Position numbers and translations under genes: made by a program
Shown here: positions 10,761-23,014 of the stretch, piece after piece
Numbering within the stretch: the first letter of the stretch is position 1
Layout: each line of letters opens with the position of its first letter
The notes under the pieces: model-generated
What the model was told of the DNA's origin: nothing
The model's database searches: none
Seen by the model: the letters and a program-made list of their open reading frames with translations, nothing else
NCBI RefSeq assembly: GCF_964355755.1
Contig: NC_092679.1
Span: forward strand, 17,600,932-17,660,931
Source: Antedon mediterranea
Lineage: Eukaryota > Echinodermata > Crinoidea > Comatulida > Antedonidae
Direction of reading: 5' to 3'
Length of the DNA stretch: 60,000 nucleotides

Positions 10761-11068
10761 TTTAAAGATGTATTGTCCCCTAAAACATGAAAAATGAAGA
10801 TTAATTAAATCAGACTTTGAATAGGTTATTTTGTAGTTAATTTTTAAGTTAATCACTTTCATAGAAAAAAACCCCGGAAAAAATAATGTTTTCACTTATA
10901 AAATAACATAATAAATGGTTAAATTCAACCAAAAATCTATTGGCTGGCAGCAAATTTGACCATTTTTTGCCTTAAATTTAATTTTTTTTCAGGTAAATAT
11001 ATTTTTTTTTTCCGATCCAATTTGTAAAATGTAAAAATTATTTTTCAGGGGGACAATACATCTTTAAA
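10761..11068. mobile_element. MITE family M1 (TTTAAAGATGTATTGTCCCC ends), complete copy
   Basis: The left end reads tttaaagatgtattgtcccc and the right end is its complement, ggggacaatacatctttaaa. Internal blocks (TTTGAATAGG..ATTTTGTAG, a TCACTTTC segment, TTTTTTCAGGTAAAT) recur in partial copies near 31640-31715, 36785-36980, 42550-42735, 53830-54110 and 55610-55660. Confidence 0.75.
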
Positions 11069-11679
11069 GAATCTACAACAAAACACACCACAGGCTTCAA
11101 GCCTTTAATCGACAAAAAATCCGCCATTTATATCTTGAACCGGATGCCAAGCTACCGGTTCACGCATTTTTTTTTTGGCCGCAGAGCAAAGCAATAATTA
11201 GACAGCGCACTATTTGGTTGCTAAATAGACTACAGTAAGTCCTATCTACCGGCCTAGCCTGTCGCATGGCACAAAAAGCTCAAAATTGGACAATGAATAC
11301 GAACGCAACAAATCAAATCATGACAAGGATATTGGGACTGGGACCATGATGTATGATTTCTACACCGCGCATGAATGATAGGCTTACCTTGCATCGTGGT
11401 GCCACTGATGATATACAGCAAAGTAGTTCGGGGAGGTTTATTTGTATACCTCCTGGGTTAGAAACTAGGCCTAGTAGTTAATAATGCAATTTACCCCGAG
11501 TGAACATTTTGTTATGGAAATAGATGTTATAGGATTCCTCGAATATCGTCAAGGCCGGATTTTATCTCCCAATTTTGTTTACGGCTATAGGCTAGGCCTA
11601 TTCAAGTGGTTATAACTCATTTCAATTTTCAGTTTTCATATTTTCTGGTTAAGGGTTGTTTTCATAACCAATACAGTAT

Positions 11680-13758
11680 TCAATAAAAATTGGAGGAAAT
11701 AAAAATGAATGTATTTCTAAATTCGTTTTGTGTATCAGAAGATGCGACACGACCACGTCTGCTTACAGTAAGAAAGCGCCCTCGTTTTACTTGGTCGCTA
11801 GAGGGCTCATTTGCAGGTCGATCGCGAATACCAATTCTGAATTGTATTAATGATTGAAAAGAAACGAAACATGAGCGCCGACTGAAGCTTTCTCGCCACA
11901 AAATATCGAAATTTTCTTCACACAGAATGTTTGACTCTGTATTCTGAAAAAAAAAAAGAGATATATTTATTATTATGCATCCTATATAATTTTAAAGTCA
12001 GCAATATTGGTCTAATGAATGTGTTTTTGAAAGATTCGAATAGTTTTCAAGCTGGTTTAACTATTTAGCTTGATTCACTTCTCATTGTTCTCATGAGATG
12101 AAACATTTTATAATAAAATTGTAAGGTATTTAAAATTTACTGGCTTTTTCCTAAATCATTTGATTATTATTTCTTCATCATACATAAGTTATGAGATTAA
12201 GATAGATACGTCTGTATATCAACTAACATTTGATTATTGTTTAATTGTTTCTGTTTGAAGATGAAAACTCATTTATATTTAGTGCTGGATTGACCTTTAT
12301 CGATTTTCGGTAACAACAGGCAAGAAAGTATTGAATATAAAGACACATGGATACTTACATTTCTAGCTGAAATCTTGCCATGTTTGTCCATGGACAGATA
12401 AAGACCAGTATCTGCACCCCGGATAATAAACAAACTAGGTCCAACAGCAAATGTTGTCACAAGAACTGAAATCAAATTTGATTTTTATATTTATTTTTTG
12501 TTAATATATATATTTAGGCAAATTGCCAAGGATAACCATAAGCGAATTCATTCACTATCCTTCTTAAAGGTTGTTCACAAGACAAACATAAACAAAGTCT
12601 TATTACAGGAGGTATTTGGGAGTGACGTTGTAATTTGTCATTATAAAACTCCTGACATTATGAACCCAGGACCCTTAAATTTGTAGCCAAGCATCATAAC
12701 CACCAAGCATCATAACCACCAAGCATCATAACCACCAAGCCACAACTTCACTATTTAGATTGGTCAGTTAAGCCTGGTTTCCATAAAATCGCTACACGAC
12801 AGAGCGTAGCGATTCTGTGGAAACGCTAGAATTTATCGGGGATCTAGTACGCGAGCGCTAAATATTCTTTGGTACGCGTATACTATTCATCGCCGACAAA
12901 ATCGGCAAAGTTGAACATGGTTGAACTTTGCCGATTTGACTGCGATGAATCGGGGAGCCTTCCCGATTGCGTCGGCGACATCCGTGCGTGTAGCGATTTT
13001 AATGGAAACGCTGTAGCGATTTTAATGGAAACCAGGCTTTACCAATTAGGTTAGAACCATACAGACATTATAGTGAACTAGGACTATTTTGTAGTTATAT
13101 AGTAGGTCTATTCTAAAACTGGAGGAGTATACAGTAGGTCTAAATTAGAACTGGTATTAGCGTAATAGTATACAATTTTAGTATGTATAGGATTAGGCCT
13201 AGTCCAGCTACTGTAAATGTAACTGGGGAAATAACCTGCGACTTGCAGCCTACTGGGCTGAATTGCAGAACTTCATTAGTACTTCTGAAGGGTGGATTAC
13301 CAACAAAACAGTCAGTTACTTAAAATAGTACAACTAAGCCAACTGAATAGCCAGTAGTGTGTAACGCCTTATTTTTCTGACTAACAACCGGATAGAAGAG
13401 TATTAGTATTATTATTTCCTGAAAAAACCACAGATAGTTCTAAGTAAATCAAATTCATTTGTCACTCACCGTATTTATCTTTACAGTTGGTAGTTCCACT
13501 GACACGGCCTTCAGGACCAATACGAAGAAAGAAACCATTTCGTGATAAAATCTTTTTCACAAATTGGTGGTTTTCGTTCACATTTGTAATATTGGAACCC
13601 ATCTCTTTACTTTCTGAATTTAGTCCGTCGTTGAAGTAATCAACGATTGAGTCGTTCATTTCACTTTGGACAGTTGGCTCAACCAAGAAACTTACTGCTT
13701 CTTCGATTCCCCAGCTGATAAAAGCCCACAACAAAACTATTTTCAGTACTGAATTCAT
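11680..13758 (-). CDS. FGF-like secreted ligand, paralogue A
   Basis: Coding exons are 13470-13758, 12359-12465 (107 bp) and 11680-11943, with GT/AG introns of about 1.0 kb (phase 1) and 0.4 kb (phase 0), giving a 219-residue product. Start: ATG at 13758, 20 nt after a TTTTTTTCAG acceptor (13780-13782), so a 5'UTR intron is likely. Residues 1-23 look like a signal peptide. An acidic linker follows, with one NIT glycosylation site, then FGF beta-trefoil sequence (NGFFLRIGPEGRVSGT near residues 73-88). Exon 2 gives the FGF signature RGADTGLYLSMDKHGKI. Exon 3 has GRFLTVSRRGRVASS, matching the strand near the FGF C-terminus, but its first half is unusual (DILWRESFSRRSCF). FGFs bind tyrosine-kinase FGF receptors with heparan sulfate; this role follows from the family. 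The 36-residue middle exon best fits FGF8/17/18. Paralogues B and C follow on the same strand. Confidence 0.85.
12689..12736. repeat. 16-bp tandem repeat, three perfect copies
   Basis: The unit aagcatcataaccacc occurs three times without change at 12689, 12705 and 12721, inside FGF-A intron 1. Confidence 0.9.
12771..13038. mobile_element. Harbinger/PIF-type MITE with TTA target duplication (family M2)
   Basis: The ends are AGCCTGGTTTCCATAAAATC on the left and its near-complement GATTTTAATGGAAACCAGGCT on the right. TTA flanks both sides (12768-12770 and 13039-13041), the hallmark of PIF/Harbinger insertions. The interior is full of smaller inverted repeats and encodes nothing. It sits inside FGF-A intron 1. 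A second copy, disrupted by another element, is at 33737-35554. Confidence 0.8.
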
Positions 13759-13778
13759 CTTTCATACAGTTCAAAAGT

Positions 13779-13779
13779 T
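13779..13779 (-). other. 5'UTR splice acceptor of FGF-A
   Basis: A TTTTTTTCAG tract on the minus strand ends just before 13779. The same arrangement, with acceptor about 20 nt before the start, occurs in FGF-B (40184) and near 54441 in FGF-C. This implies an upstream non-coding exon in each gene, which I could not locate. Confidence 0.6.
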
Positions 13780-14841
13780 CTGAAAAAAAGAGGAAACGTT
13801 GATACTGAGATAATAGGTAAAAAAAGATGTAATTTTTGTTTATTTGGTATGCATAAACAACAAAAGATAAAGATAAACGGGTATTGTAATTTTAAGTTAT
13901 TATGCTAATTAATTTGATTTAACTTTCCCGTGTAACTTTGTGGAACAGAAATATAATTGTAATTGGGAAAAAATCTGTGTCTGCATAGCTAGGTACTAAA
14001 GGCTCTAAAGACTTTACCACACTAAACATACTGCAATGCAGATCTACATAGCTACTATAGTAAAATATTGATATCATTGGACACCTCATACCATTCAGGG
14101 GACGTTGCTATTAAGGGGACACTTTTCACGAAACCAATCAAGTGAGTGAAATGTATTATACAGACAACCACTAAACCTACGATAGGGATGCCGAATACGC
14201 TTTGCGTGAGAGCTAAATAGACTCACCGTGCTCATGACAGTTGTAGTTAATTCACCAGCTTTTTGTACATATAAAATATGGAAAATAAAGCATCTGAATG
14301 ATAGACAAAAAAACCGGATACGTAACAGCAGGCTAAGACGAATGTGGACAAAGCCTTGACCAATACAGACCGGTTGATGTGGAAGGTGCGCAAGGACATG
14401 CTCAGGAAATGTCAGTGTGGGAGGTTATTAATTGATACAAGGAATAGATAAGTACTTAGCTTCTTGCTCAATACACGGAAAACAATCAATGCTAAAACAA
14501 AGTCTACAGCTGCAGGTTTTTCAATCGAGTAATCTGTATTTCCACAATATTTCATAGCAACTGATTTTCATTTGTTCATTGATTCCGTCATCACTGACGG
14601 TTCGAGACTGCAATGATGGATCGCAAATTAGATCGGTCTTCAGTAAGTTGATATATTATGTGTGTATAGGTTGTCCAATTAATTTACTTTTGTCGCAACT
14701 GATTTGACAAAAGATGCATTTTCTTGTATTGTTTTGTTAAAGTTTTAAAAAATGGAAAATATTGTTGCAGTATAAATTGTCTTCTCAAAAGGAAGAATGA
14801 TTTGAATTATTCTTAATTTATATGTCAGTGGAACTTTTCCG

Positions 14842-15160
14842 AAAGATTCACTCTGAAGGAGTAACAATCTGAACGGCACTCAACCAAACGATTAACTCTG
14901 GTTGGAGTGAATCACTCTAAAGCGGCCCTCTGTAGAATGATGATACACTCAGAAGGAGTAACAATCTGAACGGCACTCTGCCAAACGATTAACTCTGGTT
15001 GGAGTGAATCAATCTAAAGCGGCCCTCTGTAGAACGATTCACTCTAAAAGAGTAACAATCTGAAAGGCACTCTGCCAAACGATTAACTCTGGTTGGAGTG
15101 AGTCAATCTGGAGCAGCCCTCTGTAGAACGATTCACTCTGAAGGAGTGGATCAATCTAGA
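14842..15160. repeat. Tandem repeat, period 94-97 bp, about 3.3 copies
   Basis: The block GTAACAATCTGAACGGCACT starts at 14861 and 14958, and in a slightly changed form at 15052; a partial fourth unit ends near 15160. Each unit also has AACGATTAACTCTGGTTGGA and CGGCCCTCTGTAGAA blocks. No coding frame. Confidence 0.85.
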
Positions 15161-15764
15161 TTAAACTGATTTGATTTAATTCAGCATCATACAAAACAAA
15201 TACAGATAAAATTCAATGAATATACAGATCGAAACATCAACAATATACAAAAAAGGTGATACCCAAGGATAAGCCATAAAAGTGAATTCAACCTAATTCC
15301 CACCCACTCCTAATACCAACTTAACCGTGACATTGAAGAATATCTTTATCATATTTAATTGGCTAATCTTATCTTATATCAACTAATCTTTAAAATGTGA
15401 AAGTCATGCAACTTACTTTCATTAGTAGGCCTACCGTAAGATAGTTAGAAATATTTGTTATATTCTCCTCGTTGAACAACCAGGCTGCTACTGGTTATAA
15501 CAATTCCTTACATCAAATAAATGTTAATGATACATTAATTAGCATAAAAATGTTGAATGTGTGGGTATTTTTGTTTATCTATAAGTTCTACATAAAAAAC
15601 ACCGACCTTTTGTTTATATCAAGAACAAGCAGTTTTCTTTTCCTTTTTTCGATACGCTACATCATTCTCAACTTTTCTTTGTTTTTATTTCTGAAAATGA
15701 CTACATACTTCTACATAAACAAGCCCATATACATAATTGTAGTCGAGTGCTCAAATTTGAGTTA

Positions 15765-15825
15765 GTGTTTACCGACCGACCAATCGACCGACATAGTGAG
15801 CTGTAGAGTCGCGTTTGCACCGACC
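15765..15825 (+). repeat. GACCGACC / GTCGCGT repeat family (R2), copy 1
   Basis: This short repeat contains a (GACC)n-like run followed by GTGAGCTGTAGAGTCGCGTT. Relatives lie at 26925-27030 in the same orientation and 32680-32765 inverted. The family ends in a small hairpin of GTCGCGT with ACGCGAC. Confidence 0.65.
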
Positions 15826-16060
15826 TTTTGTATATATTAGCACATTTCTACATTTCAACTTTTCTTTGTTTTTTTTCCAGAAACTAACCTTACTAACACT
15901 ACTTAATATGAGGTGTGGTACCCAACATCCTTCAACAATCTGAACCAAAACTTTACAAATCAAAAGTCATTTTCCACAATCAATATTTCTTGTCGGTTTA
16001 GGTTAAAGTTTATTTATTCTTTTTAAAAATTGATTTATTATTCATTATGATTTTACCTAT

Positions 16061-16855
16061 GGGCCTGTTTCTGCTGCAACTGCTCAAAATACGGTATAAA
16101 AATACGGTATAAAATACGGTATTTTTTATACCGTATTTTTTAGTACCCCGTTTCTGCTAACAATACTTCTTGGGTGGTCGTGTTAAATTTCATCTTTTTT
16201 ACCCAAATTGCCATTCATTTATTTGATCGATAATTAAAAGTCGCAATAAAGGAAGTTTTACGTCTCACTTTCAACAGCCTAGCCCTAGTGATAGAGATGT
16301 TGTGAGAGCACAGAAAACATCGTAATGGGGACAATTAATTCGTTCCCTCCCCGAGTTATTGTATTTTGCAATGTTGTACTGCTTTCGCAGGCTCTTCAGC
16401 TTTGAGTTTACTTGCTTTGGAGACAAGTTTATTCCATACTCCTGCTTTATTTTTTTAGAAATGTCTTTATAAATGTGGTTGTCCCTTTTATTACCTTTTA
16501 GTTGGTCAGACATTTTAGCTTCCCCACACACATTTATTTAGTAAAACTGTGACGTATTCGCTCCACATTTTCGCCGAATATATCTATACATGTGTGTAAA
16601 GCAGCTAACAGCGACAGAAAATAAAAACACGAATGGTGACCTTTTGTCATGTAAAAAAAAAATACGGTATTTTTTATTGGCAGTAGAAACGGGTACAAAA
16701 AATACGGTATAAATTTGTAAATACCGTATTTTATCCACAAATTTTGTGGGGAAAATACGGTATACAAAATACGGTATATTTTTTATGAGCGCAGTTTCTG
16801 CTGCCAAAAATATACCGTATATATACGGTATTTAGTTGGCAGCAGAAACAGGGCC
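16061..16855. mobile_element. Harbinger-like element encoding a SANT/Myb protein
   Basis: The terminal inverted repeats are GGGCCTGTTTCTGCTGC on the left and GCAGCAGAAACAGGGCC on the right, which differ at one position. They are flanked by TAT at 16058-16060 and 16856-16858. A second, inner pair of similar ends lies near 16141 and 16696 (GTACC-CGTTTCTGCTRCCAA type). The intervals between outer and inner ends are packed with AATACGGTAT and its complement ATACCGTATT. The internal gene at 16271-16513 encodes a SANT-type DNA-binding domain of the kind that accompanies PIF/Harbinger transposases. No DDE transposase is present, so it is non-autonomous. Confidence 0.7.
16271..16513 (-). CDS. SANT/Myb-like (MADF-type) DNA-binding protein of transposon
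   Basis: From the ATG at 16513 this encodes 80 residues. The segment YKDISKKIKQEYG followed by KQVNSKLKSLRKQYN, then a basic/polar loop ending in CPHYDVF, matches the second and third helices of the Myb/SANT-like domain that accompanies Harbinger transposases. It is short: a typical domain starts with a tryptophan helix that is missing here, so the 5' part may come from another exon or be lost. The likely role is binding the terminal repeats of the element for transposition; this is inferred from family and location. Confidence 0.55.
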   Translation of the reverse strand: MSDQLKGNKRDNHIYKDISKKIKQEYGINLSPKQVNSKLKSLRKQYNIAKYNNSGRERINCPHYDVFCALTTSLSLGLGC

Positions 16856-17378
16856 TATGTCATTGGGGTTGTAACTATTGTAACAACTTGTGTGTAAGCT
16901 TACTGGCAATGACGCATGCGCAGTTTGATTTCTAGAATATAAATTATGGATCGGATTCCTGTGTAGTCACATTTAAATATTACAGATTGGTGGTTGGTAT
17001 GCAATTAGAACCATCATTGTTCAAGGTTGTCAATCAATCAAATAACATATTTCATGATATGATATTTAAATTTTAAGAAAGAAGCGGGCGAATCCAACCG
17101 AATAGGCCAAAAAAAAAAACGCTTTACGCGTTGGAGTTTAAAGGTCAACTTTACTATGGTTTTTAGTAAAACGGTCCTCTAAATTTCTTAGGTGTTACTT
17201 CAATAATAGAAAATAAACATTTATAGCTCATCTTCGTTACTGTAATCATTGGGTTGACATGCTTAGCCATATGGCAAAATAATTATATCTTCATTTTACT
17301 GTCTTATAAATATTTATTTACACGTTACTCAAAGAAATTTACCGCACATAAACATATTGGTAATCAGGAGTAGATAAC

Positions 17379-17412
17379 CATGGAGTAAAGAATAATTATT
17401 CTTTACTCCATG
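17379..17412. repeat. Perfect 34-bp palindrome
   Basis: Two 17-base arms meet without a spacer: catggagtaaagaataa and its exact complement. Flanking sequence shows no further symmetry that I can see. Confidence 0.9.
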
Positions 17413-17884
17413 AGATAACATACATAGCTACCTATTATAAAACTGAAAAAACACTTCAGGATTACATAAGGTCATATACTATTACTATATACATAATATT
17501 AATAAATATTTATTTCTCTTTACACAAAGACATTTTTCTGAACATAAAAATGTTAATCTGCGTTATATATAATCAGACAGCCACCGTTCCGTAACAAAAT
17601 CATTGGTCTAACTTACAAAATGAGAATGTAATGAGTATACTGTAGTCAACGCATACGTTAAGTGCTTTTACAAAATAACGAATGGAGTTCAGTTGGCTTT
17701 AGTTTACTTTATTTCAAGGTAAGTGATATTCATCAATAAAACAAAATTTAATTTTCTTAAATTTACAGTAAGAAAATAAACTTCTGGATTTATTTTTTCT
17801 TTTCTATACTATTTGGAACATTTTCTGTAGTTTTTTTGTAAACTTTATATAATTAATTCAGTTTTATCTACTTATAAATAGTAA

Positions 17885-18036
17885 TCCCCGAAACCTTGAA
17901 ATACCGGGATGGTGTCCGGCGGGGGATAGCTTCACCATGTAATATAAGTTCTATTTATTTTTTATTAACTGAAAACATTTCAATGTAAATGTTTTTATAT
18001 GTTTACAAATGACAATAAATTTGCTTGACTTGACTA
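17885..18036 (+). mobile_element. LINE-like 3' end (unit A)
   Basis: It starts with CCCCGAAACCTTGAAATACC and ends with GACAATAAATTTGCTTGACT and a TTGACTTGAC tail. Such AATAAA plus simple-repeat tails are typical of CR1/RTE-like retroelement 3' ends. It recurs at 22122-22275. Only a short tail is present, with no reverse transcriptase. Confidence 0.5.
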
Positions 18037-18970
18037 GTGCATTTTCTTAAAATGTAGTTGAAGTATGGTTTTGTTCAATATGTCAGCAATTTTATGCTAA
18101 TTTTGTTAGGTTAGCAAAGTCCTCCATTGTGGGAGATGACTTACATCCTAGAAACGAGTTATTCTCATTAATACGGAGCGGTCGACGCTATAAATCTATA
18201 TCTACCTAACAAATAGGTCATTGAACAGTTTTTTTCCGTCAGCCATTAGGGCACTCAATGACCAGTAATGTGTGATCAAAGATGAATGCAAAATGTTGTA
18301 TATGTAACTAATTGTATATTTGATTATTTATTAACACTGGAACCAATCAATTTTCTATATATGTATATTTAATGTCGGACAGAATCAAGTATTGTATTGT
18401 TGAAACTCTACTTTTGCGATGATATAGTATTCAATGAAAAAAATACAAATTAAGCAAAAGTTAAGATACTTGCAAAATGCAGAGGGCGTGCTATTAATAT
18501 TTTGGTCTATATTGAAGATACAGATAACTCGAGATTTTAATAAGATTTTGTGATGATGTCACCAATATATCTTTTTCCTGAAATCAATAGGCATGATAGG
18601 TTGGTGTCTATTAGCAAAACTAATCAAGAAATCTGTGGAAGTTATCGTGCAAACTTACAAAAACATTGATACTTATTAGAATGCTTTGGAGCATTTTGCC
18701 AAAGTATTTTATCTTTAAACTTGACATGTAAAACAATAATGTATCGTACAAACTGAGACACATAAAGCAGGTAATAAACATTTAACAAGCAAAATCGTGA
18801 ACGTAAATACGAGCGAAATTAGTTAAAAGAAGAAGAAAAACATCAGAGATAATTTTGATTCCTTAATTAATTTATTTTGCAAATACACAGAATAATTTTT
18901 TTAAAGTCTGGTCACACTCTCGTTATTACGCCTACATCATTTTACACTTACTTACGTACATACTGTATAA

Positions 18971-19148
18971 AGCGTGGTTCCCACTAGCGACGCAACGCAA
19001 GGACGTAACGCAACGCAAGTGATTGACCAATCACAAGCGATGGCTTATTCGCTTGTGATTGCTAACTGTCTATAACTTCGCTGGTCATTGGTTAAAACGC
19101 TTGCGTTGCGTTTACGTCCTTGCGTTACGTTCTAGTGGGAACCAAGCT
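18971..19148. mobile_element. MITE with TAA target duplication (family M3), unit A copy
   Basis: The ends are AGCGTGGTTCCCACTAG and CTAGTGGGAACCAAGCT, and TAA flanks both sides (18968-18970, 19149-19151). The arms continue inward through GCAACGCAAGGACGTAACGC, so the element can fold almost fully. The 3-bp TAA duplication fits the PIF/Harbinger group. Confidence 0.8.
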
Positions 19149-20303
19149 TAAGGGATACCCGAGTATGTGTCTTCTGAGTATAGTGGTGTCTCCGAAGAGA
19201 GTGGTTCTATACTGTCCATAGAATGCAGTTTCTAGGCTATAGTGTTTTGATATTTGTTTAGATATCTGTAGATTCATTTCATAGACAATGATAATTATGT
19301 ACGACATTTAAATAACCTTTTGACATTTTGACCGTTTTGTGGCAGAATCATCATAATCGTTATAATTGTGACTTACTGGTAACTGACTGGTAACCGCTGT
19401 ATGAACTTACAAATGGAGTAAAACTTTACGTAATTAAACAAGAATTCTGTAATACTATAGACAGTCACATTAATTTCTATTTGATCTTTTATATAAATCT
19501 ATTCATCGTCGTTACACCATAAGTATGATAAATGCGTACTGTACATTAATAGATGAATTAAACGTTATTAATATTAGGGGGTTTTCGATTTGTGGCGACA
19601 CACGACCTGGAACAAGTTGGGACAATTGATGTGTCGTTGGTTGTCGCATGGGCCTCTAGACACAACCAAAACTTCCTTAATATAACGTCCTCGCATGCGC
19701 ACAATTAATTAATAGTCATCGGTCCGACGCGTATTATAAAACTGAATGGTCCTTTTGGAGGCCAAGCAGATACTCGGTTAATGCAAGCGATGTGTATAGG
19801 ATGGTACTCGCTTAAGTTCGCGTAAATTGTTCTGAAAAATATATACCGGTAGTAGAATAACAAATAGCAAATAACCCCAATTTTATTACATATCAAAATG
19901 TGAAAAACTTTCTAGAAAAGATCAGAAAAACATGAAAAACCAATAATATTAAATATTATACTATTTAATACTATATTAAAAACTATTGAAATCCTTAAGT
20001 TTTTTTTAGATTTAGAAAACACCTTAACCAGCAGAATTCAAATTTAGTAATTTTATCTTAAAATACATTCTTAAACTCAGTTAAGTTTAATGTATTTCAG
20101 GTCAAGAAACCATAAACAATATTAATTTAAGGCATACTGAAAAACCCCGTTTTAAGGCAAAGGGAATGCTACATGTCATGCACTATGTCGCCATCCATTT
20201 AATGGTATGTTCACACGTACGACGCAAATAGTAAGGTAATTCACGGATTAAAATACCAAGGTGTTCACACGTACGGTGTACGTTATATTAATAAATTGCG
20301 TTA

Positions 20304-20459
20304 AGCTCAGTTCCCACGATCGGTTTTTTTCTTCCGTCTTCCAAAGGGACACTGTATTGATTGATGGAAAGTGCCTGTTTCCAGTCACCTTTAGGGTCAA
20401 ATCTATTATTTTAACTGCTCCCTTGTGTATAAAAGAGAGAAAATAGTGACTTATAATTA
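20304..20459. mobile_element. 156-bp insertion present in one tandem copy only
   Basis: Unit A reads GCGTTA, then 156 bp, then a second TTA and AACACAC. Unit B reads GCGTTAAACACAC straight through. The TTA repeat suggests a Harbinger-type insertion after the duplication, but the ends do not form a clear inverted repeat. Confidence 0.55.
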
Positions 20460-22121
20460 AACACACAATTCTGAGCCCCCTACTATTTGGTGTGAACAGA
20501 TTGGCATACTATAACTTATTATTATTATTCTTTATTTGGTCCAATTAAAAAAAATACATCAGAAATTCCTCTTATATACACTGCAGAGATAGTAACAAAT
20601 ATTCATACAAAATACAAATCAAATACAAATGTCGACGATTTCACTCCATTTCGAAGTGAGGAGGACACGAATTGATGTTCGGATGAAAGTATGTGTAAAA
20701 CTGTGGCATGACGGCGAAAAAAATTGTTGTTCCTCTCTTCTCATAGGCCTATATGGTTTTAATCTCTCTTATTATTTCCTAATTTCTTTTTACTCTCTTC
20801 CCAATTTCATACTAAATGCTGAAAGCGACAAAGAGCGCGCTATATCGGTCCATATTATATAAGACACTGATAATTTGAGGCTTTTGTGACGTCACAAACA
20901 TATATTTTCTGATAATCAATGGATATGTTTTTTATCGTGCAAACAAAATGATATTTAACATGGTTGTCACAAACATTTGCACCGCCCTATTTTTAATACT
21001 TTACAAAACGATGTTATTTTTGATATTATAACATTATTTCCCAACCTGCAGACGACAGGTTAATTTAATTTTATGTTGACCAATTCCATACTTTAGCCTA
21101 ATAAAGTTTTATCGAGGTTAAACATACGAATTATCAACACATTAAACATTTCAGTTTGTTGCTTTCAAGCTTTTCCATTTTTTTTACCTTTTCAATTACA
21201 TTGAATTTGAAGAAAATTAATATTTAACCAAAAGCGGTCTATATCTTGTGGGGTCTTGTACATACAACTTGTGTTAACATTTATAATCTGTGTTTAGTAG
21301 CGTCAGAGGACGCCAATTCTATAACAGCTTTTTTATCGCCTGCTTTGTACAATGATTTGATAATACCACGTATATGTGAAAAACTCATATCGTTCTTTAA
21401 TTAATATGTATACATTTTTATTACGTCCTTCCTAGAAATGTATATAAAACTCATCGAACTCACGAACCTTTGCACTCGCCCTTTTGTTATATTCTACAAA
21501 ACGATGTTATTTGTGATATTATAACATTATTTCCCAACCTGCAGAAAAAAGGTTACTTTAATTTAATATTGACAAATTTCATATTTTATCCTAGTTTTTA
21601 TCGAGGTCAACCCATTGGCCTAAATTTCAGTTCGTTGCTTAGGTTTTTTGTGGTGTTTTTTTTTCAATTTCTTACATTGAATTTGAAGAAAATAAATATT
21701 TATTGAATGAATGAGTGAGTGTTAAGTTTAAACTTAAAAAGGGCTCACTATATGAGAATGTTTACCAGGCGCATTGAGTGCTTTTACAAAATAACGAATG
21801 GAGTTCAGTTGGCTTCAGTTTACTTTAGTCTCAAGGTAAGTGATATTCATTATCCCCGAAATCTCGACTAAGAAATACCGGAATGGTGTCCAGCGGGGGA
21901 TAGTTTATTACCATTAGTTAGGGTCTAATGTAAAGCACCTAGATGGGTCAGTTACCCATTAGGCGCTATATAAATATTGTTTATTATTATTATTAATATC
22001 AAAAAAACAAAATTAAATTTTCTTAAATTTGCAGCAACAAAATAAATTTCTGGATCAATTTGTTCTTTTCTATTTGGAAATTCATATAATTAATTCAGTT
22101 TTATCTACTTATAAATAGTAA

Positions 22122-22275
22122 TCCCCGAAACCTTGAAATACCGGGATGGTGTCCGGCGGGGGATAGCTTCACCATGTAATATAAGTTCTATTTATTTTTT
22201 ATTAACCGAAAACATTTCAATGTAAATGTTTTTATATGTTTACAAATGACAATAAATTTGCTTGACTTGACTGGT
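22122..22275 (+). mobile_element. LINE-like 3' end (unit B)
   Basis: This is the near-identical copy of 17885-18036, carried along by the tandem duplication. A diverged relative of its first part (CCCCGAAATCTCGACTAAGA) sits at 21854-21905 in the insert specific to unit B. Confidence 0.5.
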
Positions 22276-22822
22276 GCATTTTCTTAAAATGTAGTTGCAG
22301 TATGGTTTTGTTTAATATATCAGCAATGTTATGCTAATTTTGTTAGGTTAGCAAAGTCCTCCATTGTGGGAAATGACTTACATCCTATAAACGAGTTATT
22401 CTCATTAATACGGAGCGGTCGACGCTATAAATCTATATCTACCCAACAAATAGGTAATTGAACAGTTTTTTTTCCGTCAGCCATTAGGGCACTCAATGAC
22501 CAGTAATGTGTGATCAAAGATGAATGCAAAATGTTGTATATGTAACTAATTGTATATTTGATTATTTATTAACACTGGAACCAATCAACCAATCAAACTG
22601 AAACACATAAAGCAGGTAATAAACATTAATAACAAGCAAAATCGTGAACGTAAATACGAGCGAAATTATAGTTAAAAGAAGAAGAAAAACATCAGAGATA
22701 ATTTTGATTCCTTAATTAATTTATTTTGCAAATACACAGAATAATTTTTTAAAAGTCTGGTCACACTCTCGTTATCACGCCTACATCATTTTACACTTAT
22801 TTACGTACATGCTGTTGTATAA

Positions 22823-23014
22823 AGCGTGGTTCTCACTAGCGACGCAACGCAAGGACGTAACGCAACGCAAGTGAATTGACCAATCAAAAGCGATGGCTTA
22901 TTCGCTTGTGATTGCTAACTGTCTATAACTTCGCTGGTCATTGGTTAAAACGCTTGCGTTGCGTTTACGTCCTTGCGTTACGTTCTAGCGTTACGTTCTA
23001 GTGGGAACCAAGCT
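22823..23014. mobile_element. MITE family M3, unit B copy
   Basis: This is the duplicate of 18971-19148, with TAA on both sides. It has an extra 13-bp repeat (CTAGCGTTACGTT) near its right end. Confidence 0.8.

Larger units (their letters stand above)
17661..21769. repeat. Tandem duplication unit A (4.1 kb)
   Basis: It begins with GTGCTTTTACAAAATAACGA and ends with GAATGTTTACCAGGC. The following unit (21778-25497) repeats it in the same order with high identity. Unit A contains about 400 bp (near 18351-18750) absent from unit B, and a 156-bp TTA-flanked insert at 20304-20459 also absent from B. It holds a LINE-like 3' end, a MITE and AT-rich DNA. No protein frame is convincing. Confidence 0.9.

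Noticed and set aside
12869-13054. 61-codon frame in FGF-A intron
   Set aside because: It lies almost wholly in MITE M2, whose inverted repeats produce the frame.
15472-15765. 97-codon frame rich in Phe and Leu
   Set aside because: AT-rich composition artefact; no conserved motif and no splice context.
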